A stretch of DNA of 64,000 bases from Kappaphycus alvarezii (GCA_002205965.3 NADL03000460.1:202410-266409), one strand, 5' to 3'; counted from the stretch's first letter, positions 43,201 through 52,948 are shown. Program-made: numbers and translations. Notes: generated by a model not told the origin, from the sequence alone.

Positions 43201-44238
43201 CCGGTCACACCAAAGGACAAGAAAAAACCATCTCTTGGGATCGGACTCACCTCCGCGAAGAACATCGCGGCTGCGGCGTTCTTGGCTTCTAGCTCATCAT
43301 CTAGCAAGCTTTGCAAGACCTTGCTCCCAACGCCTATTAAGGAACTAGGAACATACGAAGCAGCTGCAGATGCCCATCGGAGATGGTCGACCTCTTGCCT
43401 GCCGTCTAGGATTATCCCGTTCAGCGTAATTTGCTCGCAAAAAACACCATCGCAAAAGACGCTGACGGACGCAATCCATGAAGCAGTGCAAGAACGAATT
43501 CCTCTTGGGGATTCGAGGAGGCAGGCGTTTCGCGCGTCTATGGCCCTCCCGGGAGCCAAGGAATGGGTGTATTGTCCCCCATGCCCCGGACTACAGACAA
43601 GCATTGACCCTCGAGAATTCTCGGTGTGGCTTCAATACTACTGTCAAGTCCCACTTTTTCACCCTGGCACGCCATGCCCGAGAAGGAATTGCCCGGACAC
43701 ACTCGATGTACATGGCGATCATCTGATGCACTGCTTGCATGGAGCCCAAAGGATCAACCGACACGATCGCCAAGTAACCCTTCTCGCGAAAGACCTGGCA
43801 AGAGCTGCTCGTCATCCTGTTGTAGAGCCACGCCATGGTCTCCACCGCACGAGACCAGACATCCAGGCAATGGGAAGCAGCGGAGGGACCGACTTTTTTG
43901 ATGTTACCTTCGTGAATCCCCTCGCTCCCTCCAACAGAAGAGTAAGGGCCTTCAACCCAATGTCCTCTCTGAATGCGGCGCGAAATGCAAAGCAGAGAAG
44001 ATATCAATCCTTTATCGCGACCTCCACCAGAGGCAGGCTCGTGCCTGTGCCAATCTCCACTCTTGGAGGTTGGCACCCGGATGCATGTGCAGTGCTAAAT
44101 GACGTGGCAAGAAACGTGGCTGTGAGGGCACTGGAGACGTACGGAAAGGTTCGGGGGGTTTTGATGCAAAGGCACGCTGCAGCAGCCGTCATGTCCAATG
44201 CGGCCTGCTTGATGGCTGGCCTGAAGGTAGCATTTTAG
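43057..44238 (+). pseudogene. LineB cysteine finger and restriction-like endonuclease
   Basis: One open frame to the stop at 44238. EWVYCPPCPGL and PRRNCPDTLDVHGDHLMHCL form the CCHC finger, followed by INRHDRQ. The endonuclease core is RTRPDIQAMGSSGGTDFFDV with TFVNPLAPSNRR, the RPD...DVT signature of the PD-(D/E)XK nuclease. NAKQRRYQSFI supplies the downstream Lys/Tyr block. The C-terminus, PISTLGGWHPDACAVLNDVA to HAAAAVMSNAACLMAGL, is the stretch kept in the truncated copies elsewhere. Confidence 0.88.
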
Positions 44239-44265
44239 GAAGCGTAGTTCCTTCCCCATTACGCT

Positions 44266-44362
44266 GTAGGTATACCCTTTTTGAGTCGATTGCGGTTGTC
44301 TGGAAAACCATGGGATAGGTCGGAAATATCTTCCAACAGTAAAACACCCAAACGTTTACCCC
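44266..44362 (+). repeat. 102-bp retroposon, copy 2 (5' shortened)
   Basis: GTAGGTATACCCTTTTTGAG to CCCAAACGTTTACCC, matching 27214-27315 and 55655-55756 but lacking about the first five bases. Flanks are loosely alike (CCCCATTACGCT and CCCCATTGCTTT). It sits just after the LineB 3' end. Confidence 0.72.
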
Positions 44363-44376
44363 CCATTGCTTTCGAC

Positions 44377-44422
44377 GATTAAACGTTTGGGCCTTCCCAC
44401 AGGAGGGCCCAAACGTTTAATC
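44377..44422. repeat. Perfect inverted repeat, 17-bp arms
   Basis: GATTAAACGTTTGGGCC (44377-44393) and its exact reverse complement (44406-44422) are separated by TTCCCACAGGAG. The core CCCAAACGTTTA also occurs directly upstream at the end of the 102-bp retroposon (44347-44358). Confidence 0.85.
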
Positions 44423-44424
44423 CG

Positions 44425-44703
44425 CTCACCTCTCTCAATGTGGCCGCCTCCGCGAAGCATAGGAGATATGATTCTTTTATTGCAACCTCCGTGAGAAGTA
44501 GGCTCGTGCCTATTCCTATATCTACTCTCGGAGGGTGGCACCCGGACGCTTATAGGGTGTTAACCGACGTCGCGCGGAACGTGGCCGTTAGGGCGATGGA
44601 GGCATATGGTAAGGTCCGTGCGGTACTCACTCAGAGACACGCTGCCGCGGCCGTAATGTCCAACGCAGCCTGTCTGCTGGGGGGCCTTGAGCCAGCTTTT
44701 TAG
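44425..44703 (+). pseudogene. 5'-truncated LINE related to LineB, 3' coding end
   Basis: About 90 codons ending at a stop, reading LSNVAASAKHRRYDSFIATS, PISTLGGWHPDAYRVLTDVA and HAAAAVMSNAACLLGGL. Compared with LineB (PISTLGGWHPDACAVLNDVA) it is a related but diverged family, not a copy of the adjacent LineB. 44704-44784 after it is LINE 3' UTR or spacer. Confidence 0.85.
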
Positions 44704-44784
44704 AGTAATTTAAGAGGTATTACTCGGCACCCTGTAGGATATTCCGGGCCACAACCGACCATATTTTTCAAATATTAAATCACC

Positions 44785-45385
44785 CCACATTTACCACCTT
44801 TCGACGAATGGCCTGACATCCTACCGCTTGCCCAAAGTGAGCTCAACAATTCGCCATTGGCCCAGAGAGGCAACATAGCACCTATTACGGCGTTTCATGG
44901 GACGGATCCAACACCGCCTACTCGCACATTCTACGGACCGCAAAGAGCCGACCTATCACGATCAGCAGCCTTCTGCAAGAACGCGCTCTCAATGTCGGAA
45001 CGCTTATCAAAATAATGGCAGAATTGCACGCGATTGTCCAAGAAACCCTTACACGGAACCGCAAGCGTATACGTGACGCTATCAATCGCGGACAACTACC
45101 CAACTTTGATATCGGAGATTACGTGTTCGTCGCACGTAGCGATTTCTTCGCCGGCGAGAAACTTGCCCTGCGTTGGCGCAGTCCGCGACGAATAGTCAAA
45201 GCGATAAGCCCTTATGTCTACACCGTAGAAGATATCCGCAATGGCATGCACGATAACGTTGACATATGCAGTCTCAAGTTTTACCAAGACTGGGACCTCG
45301 ACACTGAAGCGATAATGAGCCATGTGCTCACTTCCGAGAGTGGAATGTTCGTTTCTCGTCTCATGAAACTACGTCGCTTCTCCTT
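44785..45385 (+). pseudogene. Gyp2 integrase C-terminus and start of chromodomain
   Basis: Resumes ITPHLPPFDEWPDILPLAQS and NNSPLAQRGNIAPITAFHGT. In another frame from 45015: MAELHAIVQETLTRNRKRIR, LPNFDIGDYVFVARSDFF, LRWRSPRRIVKAISPYVYTV and DICSLKFYQDWDLDTEAIMS, the usual post-core module of this gypsy type. VSRLMKL then begins what should be a chromodomain and is cut off at about 45385, where the kinase pseudogene starts on the other strand. Gyp2 therefore lacks its 3' LTR here. Confidence 0.8.
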
Positions 45386-45473
45386 GAAAATTCTCCCATC
45401 CGACGCCTCACGGGATGTTGGAAATCATCGTCCCGCACGCCCGGTATCCTCATGCGGAAAGGTATATGGACAC
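45380..45473 (-). pseudogene. Kinase pseudogene, downstream half (left of Gyp3a)
   Basis: Read on the minus strand from the GACAC duplication: VHIPFRMRIPGVRDDDFQHP then RRRMGEFSRRSDVV. It joins in frame to the upstream half at 52949. In casein kinase 1 the matching stretch is the HIPYR...SRRDD region after the activation segment. A stop follows where Gyp2 begins. Confidence 0.65.
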
Positions 45474-46192
45474 TGATGTGCACAAATTCGCACACGAAAA
45501 AATCTAGATGAGGACCATAATTGTATACAGTATTGGAACTGGGAAGATATTTTTACAGTTTTTGAATTTGCAAGATATTTTTAATTTGGGTGAGTGTGGC
45601 AAATTCATCGGTTGATTTTTTATTTTAGGACACGCTGTCATAGTGGATGTCAGTACAGTTCTAGGTTGTGGGTGATACTACGAGTGACTCTGAAAGGTCT
45701 ATATAATGGCCACATCAATTCCCACCCCTGGCCGATGGGTGGCTGGCATGGGTATGGCACCTAGATATTTACCTTGAGGAAATATCTTCTAATGGTCTCT
45801 CTGGTTCACACGATTCCCGTGAATGCGTTTTATGGTATTTAGTATGTTTGATTGAGACTTTAGGATTAGCCGAAAGGTCTATATAAGCTGAGTAAAGTGC
45901 TTCCTCCTTGAGAGGTCAAGCAAGTTGGCAGACAACTTCAGGTCAAGCTCCGAGTAGTAGGAAGTTGAGAGTCAACTTCAAACCCAAGAAAACTTTTTCC
46001 TAAGCAAGTCGCAGAGATCAGTGGTAGACGCTGCCCCTTTTATACTTGCTTGTAGCCCTCTCAACTCTCTCCCATATACACTGCTTTTTATTTGTTCAAC
46101 TATACCACGGTAGCACTTTTGTCGCTCGCAACACCTCCGTCTTGGGGTAGTTGGTTCTAAGTATCTCTTCTCCCGACGATTTACCCCTATCA
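45474..46192 (+). repeat. Gyp3a 5' LTR
   Basis: TGATGTGCACAAATTCGC to TTACCCCTATCA. It holds two identical 15-bp TATA-type boxes, GAAAGGTCTATATAA, at 45692-45706 and 45872-45886, exactly 180 bp apart. Downstream, 45961-45979 is a perfect hairpin (GAAGTTGA, GAG, TCAACTTC), and 45922-45938 is a smaller one. The TATA boxes suggest two transcription starts. Confidence 0.95.
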
Positions 46193-46194
46193 TT

Positions 46195-46212
46195 TGGTAC
46201 TCTTGTGGAGGG
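46195..46212 (+). promoter_or_regulatory. Gyp3a candidate primer-binding site
   Basis: TGGTACTCTTGTGGAGGG begins two bases after the LTR. It starts with TGG, the complement of a tRNA CCA end. I could not name the tRNA. The same site is present in Gyp3b at 57822. Confidence 0.55.
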
Positions 46213-46281
46213 GGTTGCACCCGAGGTATTCGAGTTGAGCAGTCTTAGGGAACCATTCGAGGGGATTTCTTTTCTGTAATC

Positions 46282-47204
46282 ATGGATCTCAACGCTGCTC
46301 GTATAACGTTCACAGGGGGCAAGAATGAAGACGTTGAGGAGTTTCTCTATACATATGTCAACGTTGTGATGCGTGAGAAGAGCGATGAAGAGAAGGCCGA
46401 AAGTATCTTCGCCTATCTTCATGGTGACGCAAAGCACAAATATAAGGCCAAGTTTATCAACGGGTGGTCTCTTAACGGGAATGGGCGTAACTTCGGTGAG
46501 GTATGTGAGTGGCTTGTGAAAGAATATGCTAAGCAGGTAGAACCAGATGAGATGATTCGTACCGCCATAGAGGCCCGGCTCAACTTCGACGATTTGTTAA
46601 GCTCATTGGTATACTTGTGTGATCTCTATGAAAAGGCTGGGTTCAACGCCCAAGCCAAGTACGGAATGCTGCGTAAGGCGGCGATGGGGGATAAGCGGCT
46701 CTCCGATTTCCTCCTCATCAAGGGCCCTCACACTTTTAATGAACTGAAGGGTACCATAGTAGAATTTGTCAAAAATTCGGAGACGTTTCAGTCACTAAGT
46801 GAAATACCGAGGGAAACCCGTACATCTATGCCGATCGTGCATCCTGAAAAGAATTATCAAAGGCCAGCTACTAGCGCAGCAGCATTGGAATCAGTCAGGA
46901 GCGATGTCAAAAACTTGGAAGAAAGGTTGGAAACCCGATTCGATAATCGACTTGACATGATAACCTCGCAGTTGGAAAGCCTTACTCTTACCATTAAGAA
47001 GAACCAGTCTGGGGCCCCAAGGCCGCAGAAGTCTGTTCCTACTGTCACAAGCCTGGACACTTTGCAAATAGGTGTCCTGATAATCCACATAGAAACACTC
47101 GTTGTGGAAAGTGCGGTCGTTACGGGCATCATGAAAGTAACTGCTGGTCTAAAGACAACAGAAGAGCAAATTTATCGGACGCGAGGAGTGAGTCAGGACC
47201 AGAG
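46282..47204 (+). pseudogene. Gyp3a gag, frameshifted before the zinc knuckles
   Basis: ATG at 46282 (MDLNAARITFTGGKNEDVEE), 89 bp after the LTR. The capsid-like helical region AESIFAYLHGDAKHKYKAKF, DDLLSSLVYLCDLYEKAGFN and TFNELKGTIVEFVKNSETFQ is followed by a coiled segment (SVRSDVKNLEERLETRFDNR). At about 47015 this copy has one C fewer than Gyp3b (four versus five), which throws the two zinc knuckles out of frame. Gyp3b keeps them. Confidence 0.88.
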
Positions 47205-48283
47205 ATGAAAATCTTACAAAACAGGAAGGATCAAAGGTTGGCGGATGCCGGTAATGTATCCATCGCTGAAGAAATCAGTCAAGTTAATGTGACAAAAAGG
47301 GATGGGGAAGGGAACGTTTTGTCGAAAAAACCTAGGCTAGATTATGGAATGCTGGAGCATATCCCAGCACCTGTACCTCCTCGAACCAAGAGGCTTGATC
47401 AAGTTGTTCCAGGGTGGGAAACACTTCGGCCAAGAAGACGAGAAAGAGTAAGAAATTTAAGAGTATCCCGAAGGACGTACTAGAATATGTGAAGAAGTAC
47501 AATTTGGTGGCTGAGCTTGCATCGGCCCCAACTGGGATAACGTTTGGTCAACTTTTGAGGGGCGACGCAGAGGATGCGAGAAAAGAACTCAAAAAAATTA
47601 TCAGGTCTAATAAGTCCGCTAAGGGTAAGAAACTGTTTCTTCAATCGGCCTCGACAGCACCAAGACGTCTTAAACTAGTACCAGTCAAAGTATTGGGAAT
47701 GCAAACCCAAGCTCTTTTCGATTCGGGCGCTGTTCCAAACCTTATTCAGAAACTTTGGTGACAGATTAGGTCTCGAAATTATTCCAACTACTCGAAGAAT
47801 AACTGTGGCGGATGGAACCGTCTCAAAATGCATGGGCACTGTTAACAAGGTTTCCGTGTTCTTTGGGGACTCTAAAGTTGATGTAGACTTTCTCGTCATG
47901 CCGGAGCTCCCTTTCGATGCAATCATTGGCTGTCCTACCATGGAAAGACTAGGGACCTGCATTGACTTGGGCAACCAAATCGTTTCAGTTAATGTTGACG
48001 GCAGAAACGTGAAGATGCCCCTGGATTTCGACAAAAGCACACATCCGGAAGATCTAAGAGAGACGGACAGTGAAGATTTCACTTCTAGCTATGACAGCGA
48101 AGATTCCGAACCAACTAACACTTTCGGAAGTGAGAAAGGGTACGCTCGGGGGACAATGAACATGACATGGGACGATTATGATTCTGGGTTTGAAACAGAT
48201 GAAGAATGGAATTCTAGGGTAGGTTTGACACCTGAATGTGTTTCTTTTTGCGATAATATCGAATCAAAGGACGGAATTCGGGC
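47205..48283 (+). pseudogene. Gyp3a gag-pol linker and aspartic protease
   Basis: Pieces in three frames: a linker (LADAGNVSIAEEISQVNVTK), a helical stretch ending ASAPTGITFGQLLRGDAEDA, then the protease active site QTQALFDSGAVPNLI near 47706-47750. The frame is lost there by a missing base, and the second half resumes as VDFLVMPELPFDAIIGCPTM with the hydrophobic-IIG motif. An acidic tail (DWDDYDSGFETDEEW-like) follows to 48283. Comparison with Gyp3b suggests gag and pol were one long frame. Confidence 0.85.
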
Positions 48284-49650
48284 ATGAAAGAAGATTACAA
48301 TTGCAAGGAAAACAGGAATATATCGAATTCCATATCTGAAGATGTGAGCACGCCGGAAGAGGTCCTTCAAAATTTGGAGGGAGATCAAGAAGAAGACCGC
48401 GCCAAATGGCAGAAATTCAAGAAAAAGTACAGCACCTTCCAGCCCCGCCTCAATGAAATATCCGACATGTTAACATCTTCCGAAGTAATTGCATGGAGCG
48501 TTTCCGATTTAAGACAAGCAAGTGTACCGGTCACTCACTCATTTGAACTTACCGATACTCAACCAATTTACCACAGGCCTAGACGTCAACCGCCAAAATA
48601 TGACCAATTTATCTCAGAGAATGTTACAAGTATGCTGGAAAATGATATCATTCGGCCAGTTTCATCCCCATGGTCATTTCCAGTTGTGGTCGCACCAAAG
48701 AAGGATGGAAAGCTGCGTTTTTGCGTCGATTACCGACAACTGAACCAGAGAATGATACCCGATCGATTTCCGATTCCGAATATGGAGGAAATCCTCGAGG
48801 ACTTGAAGGACGGGAGATACTTCACCTCAATTGATCTTTACACTGGTTATTGGCAGATTCCATTGGATGAAAAATGCAAGGAAAAAACAACTTTTACCAG
48901 CAAAGCCGGTACATTCAGGTTCGAAGTGATGCCTTTTGGTCTCATGAATGCCCCAGCTACATTCCAAAGAATGATGAACGAGGTTTTGAAAGGACTTCCA
49001 TTTGCAAGAGTTTATATCGATGATGTAGTGATATTCTCAAAAACCTTGGATCAGCACATATCGCATGTCAAGACTGTGGTGGAGAAAATAGCTGCGTACA
49101 GCCTGAAAATTAAGTTAAGCAAATGCTTCTTTGCGAAAACGTCTATCCAATTACTCGGTCATATCGTCGATCAAGAGGGAATTAAAGTGGATCCAGAGAA
49201 AACGAAAAAAATCAAGTTGGCACCAAGGCCCGCTTCAAAGACGGAGGTTCGAAGCTTCTTAGGACTGGCCTCATATTACAGGAGATTTATCAAAGATTTC
49301 GCCAAGACTGCAGCACCGTTACATGCCAGCACAACAAAGAACGGAAAATTTTTATGGAACAAGGAAATGCAAACCGCATTTGAAGAGCTTAAAGATAAGC
49401 TATGTGTCCCCCCAGTGCTCATGTATCCAGATTTCAAGAGACCATTTGTTGTGGAGACAGATGCCTCAGAACGGTCTTTGGGTGCCGTTTTGTCCCAAAA
49501 AGATGAAAACGGAAGACTACACCCGTTCAATTCGCAAGTCGCACTCTGAATGATGCGGAAAGAGATACTCAGTCTGCGAGAAAGAAGCGCTAGCTGTGTC
49601 TTCGCACTGAAAAAGTTTCGTGTTACCTTTTATCACTCGAGAAATTTGTC
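48284..49650 (+). pseudogene. Gyp3a reverse transcriptase and RNase H start
   Basis: The 48284-49549 frame is open through RT: PVSSPWSFPVVVAPKKDGKL, RFCVDYRQLNQRMIPDRFPI, YFTSIDLYTGYWQIPLDEKC (Asp), FEVMPFGLMNAPATFQRMMN, ARVYIDDVVIFSKTLDQHIS (YIDD), LGHIVDQEGIKVDPEKTKKI, SFLGLASYYRRFIKDFAKTA. RNase H begins FVVETDASERSLGAVLSQKD. A missing G near 49525 (present in Gyp3b at 61144) and further indels to about 49640 break RNase H. Confidence 0.93.
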
Positions 49651-50788
49651 TTGATAACTGATCACCAGGCACTTAAGACAGCATTCCAAAAGAAAGATGT
49701 ACATCACCGCTTGGCCCGATGGCTCGACATTTTCGCAGAATATCGGTTTGAAATTGTGTATAGGCCCGGACGCAATAATCAGCCTGCCGACTACCTATCC
49801 CGCTTGAGGGATCCACTGATTCCAAATGAAAAAGCTTCCGAGAACATCGTCGGAGTTGCCGAGGTGCAAGTGCCGAACAATAACGAGTACGAAGCTAATA
49901 TTGACGGACTAATTAAATTCCTGGATGGACTAGAAATGAGAAAGGTTGATATTGAACACAGAAATTGGGTACGCAGGAATCAAAAGGCTTTTACACTATG
50001 GAATGGGAAACTCTTCCGACACACGAAAGCCGGTCCTCGACTAGTGGCCCCTTTGAAAGAAAGAATGAAGATCTTGAGGACTTTTCATGATGAGTTAGGG
50101 CATTGGGATCTCGAAACAACCAAGAAATTCGTTACTGAGAGATTCTGGTGGCCCAGTATCCATAAGGACGTCTATAACTTCGTGAAAAGCTGCGACAACT
50201 GTCAAAAATTCACGCCAATACGAAAGTATAAGACAACTCTAGGCTTTCCAGTTTCCGGTCTCTTTGAAACCTTTTCAATTGACTTTGCCGGCCCATTCAA
50301 GGAAACCTCTTCCGGAAACAAATATCTCCTTATAGGGGTGGAACATCTTACTGGATGGCCAATAGCAGTTGCAGTTGAGGAGGCCAATGCTGAAGTGGTC
50401 CTGAGATTCATCGAAAAAGAAATAATTGAACCGTTTGGTCTTCCAAAAAGGATCATCTCGGATAACGCACTTTGTTTTACTGCAACTTCACTGCTTCGTT
50501 TCTTGGAAGAAAAAGGTATTCAGCTAAAGACAGTTCTCGCATATGCTCCTATGTCAAACGGGAAAGCGGAGAGGATGGTTGGAACCATCAAACGATCAAT
50601 ATCGAAAACTATGTCGAGAATGAAATCCAGTGGGAAGATGCCTTACCAAAAGTGTTATACGGCTATCGGCGAAGAAGAGGAAGAAGTGGACGGTCACCGT
50701 TTGAGCTAATGTACGGAAGAGCTCCTAGAATGTTACAGAGAGATATGGAAACAAATGTTATCGATGAAGAGAGTAGAGAGGTCGAACT
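49651..50788 (+). pseudogene. Gyp3a RNase H end and integrase
   Basis: FVLITDHQALKTAFQKKDVH and RPGRNNQPADYLSRLRDP close RNase H. Integrase: HDELGHWDLETTKKFV and VYNFVKSCDNCQKF (HHCC), FETFSIDFAGPFKE (Asp), PKRIISDNALCFTATSLL (Asp), PMSNGKAERMVGTIKRSISK (Glu). All catalytic residues are present. A missing base near 50613 shifts the frame, and the end of the core (WEDALPKVLYGYRRRRGRSG) continues one frame over. Confidence 0.92.
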
Positions 50789-51760
50789 ATGGCCACCGAA
50801 AGCTGGAGATCACACCGCGCGCTAACACAGACAAGAAATAAGGATGAAGAGCCTCCAGTCCAAACTTTCTCAGTCGGCTCTAAAGTACTTGTAGCACACG
50901 GAAAAGCAATGCAACAGGCTGTGAAGTGGCCGGCTTTCCAAACAAAGTACTCGAACCCTTGCATCGTCACGGAGGAAAGACACCCGCATTATAAGCTCTG
51001 TTCAAGCTCAGGGAAGAGATCAAGGAGGGCAATCCATGCACGTCGTCTGGTCCCTTACCATCAGAGGCCTGAAGAATTCCTTCTCACACAGGACTATGCG
51101 CAACCACGAGGCATACTCATCTTTAACTATAGAATGATTCCTATGGGAGGAAAAAGGGCCTGGGAATGGATCATCTCGATTACGCGTGACTACTACGAAC
51201 TCCACGTAATCATCCATTTCTACATTAATATATGCCTATGTTTTCGTACGTTGAACGGACCATTGCTACCTCAAGAAGATTTCCGACTATTGATCAGAGT
51301 TCTATTCTCATTCCAAAACGGAAGGTTCACGGAAGCAGGTCCAGAGTTTGTGGAAGTCATATATCATTACTCTATAGGGAGGTATGGAATGGTAGCTATC
51401 GGAGACTTGTCGCAAACATATCTGAACATTATCCGTCCAGTTTACGTATTTCTCAAGAACAACCAAGATGTGCGACTGAGAGGTTACAGCTTGCCCCCTG
51501 ATATGGAATATCGACTGGTCCCATATCCTCTATGGGAACCTTACGTTGCTCCGCTCAGAAATACAACCTCAGCCGAAGACCAGGATCCTCCCGAGGCCGT
51601 GATGATGATACGAGCTGGACCATCAAGTGATCGGGGCGGATCATCGAAGAGGGCAAGGCGTCGGGAGCAGCGAGGAAGATCGCCAAGAAGATCGCCTCAA
51701 ACACCGCCTAGTCTCCCAGGGGGAAACTATGCATCCTTAATTATTGGACGGCTACCAATT
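50789..51760 (+). pseudogene. Gyp3a integrase C-terminus fused to unknown domain A
   Basis: VQTFSVGSKVLVAHGKAMQQ, WPAFQTKYSNPCIVTEERHP and AIHARRLVPYHQRPEEF make up a degenerate GPY/F-type integrase C-terminal module. Domain A follows at about 51161-51558: WIISITRDYYELHVIIHFYI, LCFRTLNGPLLPQEDFRLLI, VLFSFQNGRFTEAGPEFVEV, HYSIGRYGMVAIGDLSQTYL, YRLVPYPLWEPYVAPL. A basic Arg/Ser/Pro-rich spacer (SSKRARRREQRGRSPRRSPQ) leads to domain B. I do not recognise domain A. It shares no obvious signal peptide or envelope-like membrane anchor. Confidence 0.8.
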
Positions 51761-52194
51761 AGACGTTGGCTTCGCGAAATGACAGAGGACCCACGAGAAG
51801 CAGAAGTAATTTCCTTTTTTGCATTAGTATTTGCATGTGCTTCCAGACCATTCACGGGGCGCACCTTACTCGTGAGGACTCAGTCCTTATGTTGCGAGTT
51901 TTTTTCTCCTTCAGATACCCGTTTCTGGACCCGTTGCCAGAAAAGTTTGCATACTACGTTTACTACCTCACATTTGGAAGGTTTGGAGAAGTGAAACGGG
52001 AGGAGCTCATTAGAGAACACTATGAAACCATACGCCGAATCTACGAAACTCTTGACCAAGGAGATGAGCCGGTCATCGCACGGTACACACTCTCTCATCA
52101 TATTGGAAATGAGCTACTACCATATCCTTATAGTGAACCCTATACTCTCCCTGATGAATGGATAGAACTCCCACAAGAACAACAAGAGCAGTGA
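51761..52194 (+). CDS. Gyp3a unknown domain B, paralogue of domain A
   Basis: About 140 codons ending at 52194. ICMCFQTIHGAHLTREDSVL, LRVFFSFRYPFLDPLPEKFA, YYLTFGRFGEVKREELIREH, YETIRRIYETLDQGDEPVIA, ELLPYPYSEPYTLPDEW. It aligns with domain A over its whole length: CF.T..G..L...D...L.RV.FSF, GR.G.......L...Y..I.R.Y..L, PYP..EPY. Its first residues (EAEVISFFALVFACASR) align better in the neighbouring frame, so a -1 shift near 51865 would make A and B one protein. No ATG opens this frame. The shift site is the same in Gyp3b. Confidence 0.75.
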
Positions 52195-52227
52195 CGAGCC
52201 GGGACGTTCGTCTTGAGCGGGAGGGCG

Positions 52228-52948
52228 TGATGTGCGCAAATTCGCACACGAAAAAATTTAGATGAGGACCATAATTGTATACAGTATTGGAACTGGGAAG
52301 ATATTTTTACAGTTTTTGAATTTGCAAGATATTTTTAATTTGGGTGAGTGTGGCAAATTCATCGGTTGATTTTTTATTTTAGGACACGCTGTCATAGTGG
52401 ATGTCAGTACAGTTCTAGGTTGTGGGTGATACTACGAGTGACTCTGAAAGGTCTATATAATGGCCACATCAATTCCCACCCCTGGCCGATGGGTGGCTGG
52501 CATGGGTATGGCACCTAGATATTTACCTTGAGGAAATATCTTCTAATGGTCTCTCTGGTTCACACGATTCCCGTGAATGCGTTTTATGGTATTTAGTATG
52601 TTTGATTGAGACTTTAGGATTAGCCGAAAGGTCTATATAAGCTGAGTAAAGTGCTTCCTCCTTGAGAGGTCAAGCAAGTTGGCAGACAACTTCAGGTCAA
52701 GCTCCGAGTAGTAGGAAGTTGAGAGTCAACTTCAAAACCCAAGAAAACTTTTTCCTAAGCAAGTCGCAGAGAATCAGTGGTAGACGCTGCCCCTTTTATA
52801 CTTGCTTGTAGCCCTCTCAACTCTCTCCCATATACACTGCTTTTTATTTGTTCAACTATACCACGGTAGCACTTTTGTCGCTCGCAACACCTCCGTCTTG
52901 GGGTAGTTGGTTCTAAGTATCTCTTCTCCCGACGATTTACCCCTATCA
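52228..52948 (+). repeat. Gyp3a 3' LTR
   Basis: TGATGTGCGCAAATTCGC to TTACCCCTATCA, 721 bp, nearly identical to the 5' LTR. It is preceded by the purine-rich GAGCGGGAGGGCG (polypurine tract) and followed by GACAC. Confidence 0.95.

Larger units (their letters stand above)
40990..44265 (+). mobile_element. LineB: second restriction-endonuclease-type LINE
   Basis: Plus-strand non-LTR element distinct in sequence from LineA but with the same plan: N-terminal region, RT, cysteine finger, restriction-like endonuclease and a very short 3' UTR. It sits inside the Gyp2 integrase, since Gyp2 resumes at about 44785. Frameshifts near 42545, 42617 and 43200 disable it. Its 3' end is represented again at 44425-44703 and 57013-57095, and a related RT piece lies at 8660-9185. 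The left boundary given is approximate. Confidence 0.85.
45474..52948 (+). mobile_element. Gyp3a: near-complete Ty3/gypsy retrotransposon
   Basis: LTRs of 719 and 721 bp, target duplication GACAC (45469-45473 and 52949-52953), and gag with protease, RT, RNase H and integrase in gypsy order. There is also a long 3' region with two copies of an unrecognised domain. Near-identical to Gyp3b at 57101-64000. The two differ mainly by single-base indels, each breaking the frame at different places. It splits the kinase pseudogene. Confidence 0.96.

Noticed and set aside
51161..52173. Domains A and B considered as an envelope-type gene
   Set aside because: No signal peptide, long membrane anchor or cleavage-site pattern visible, and A is fused directly to integrase.
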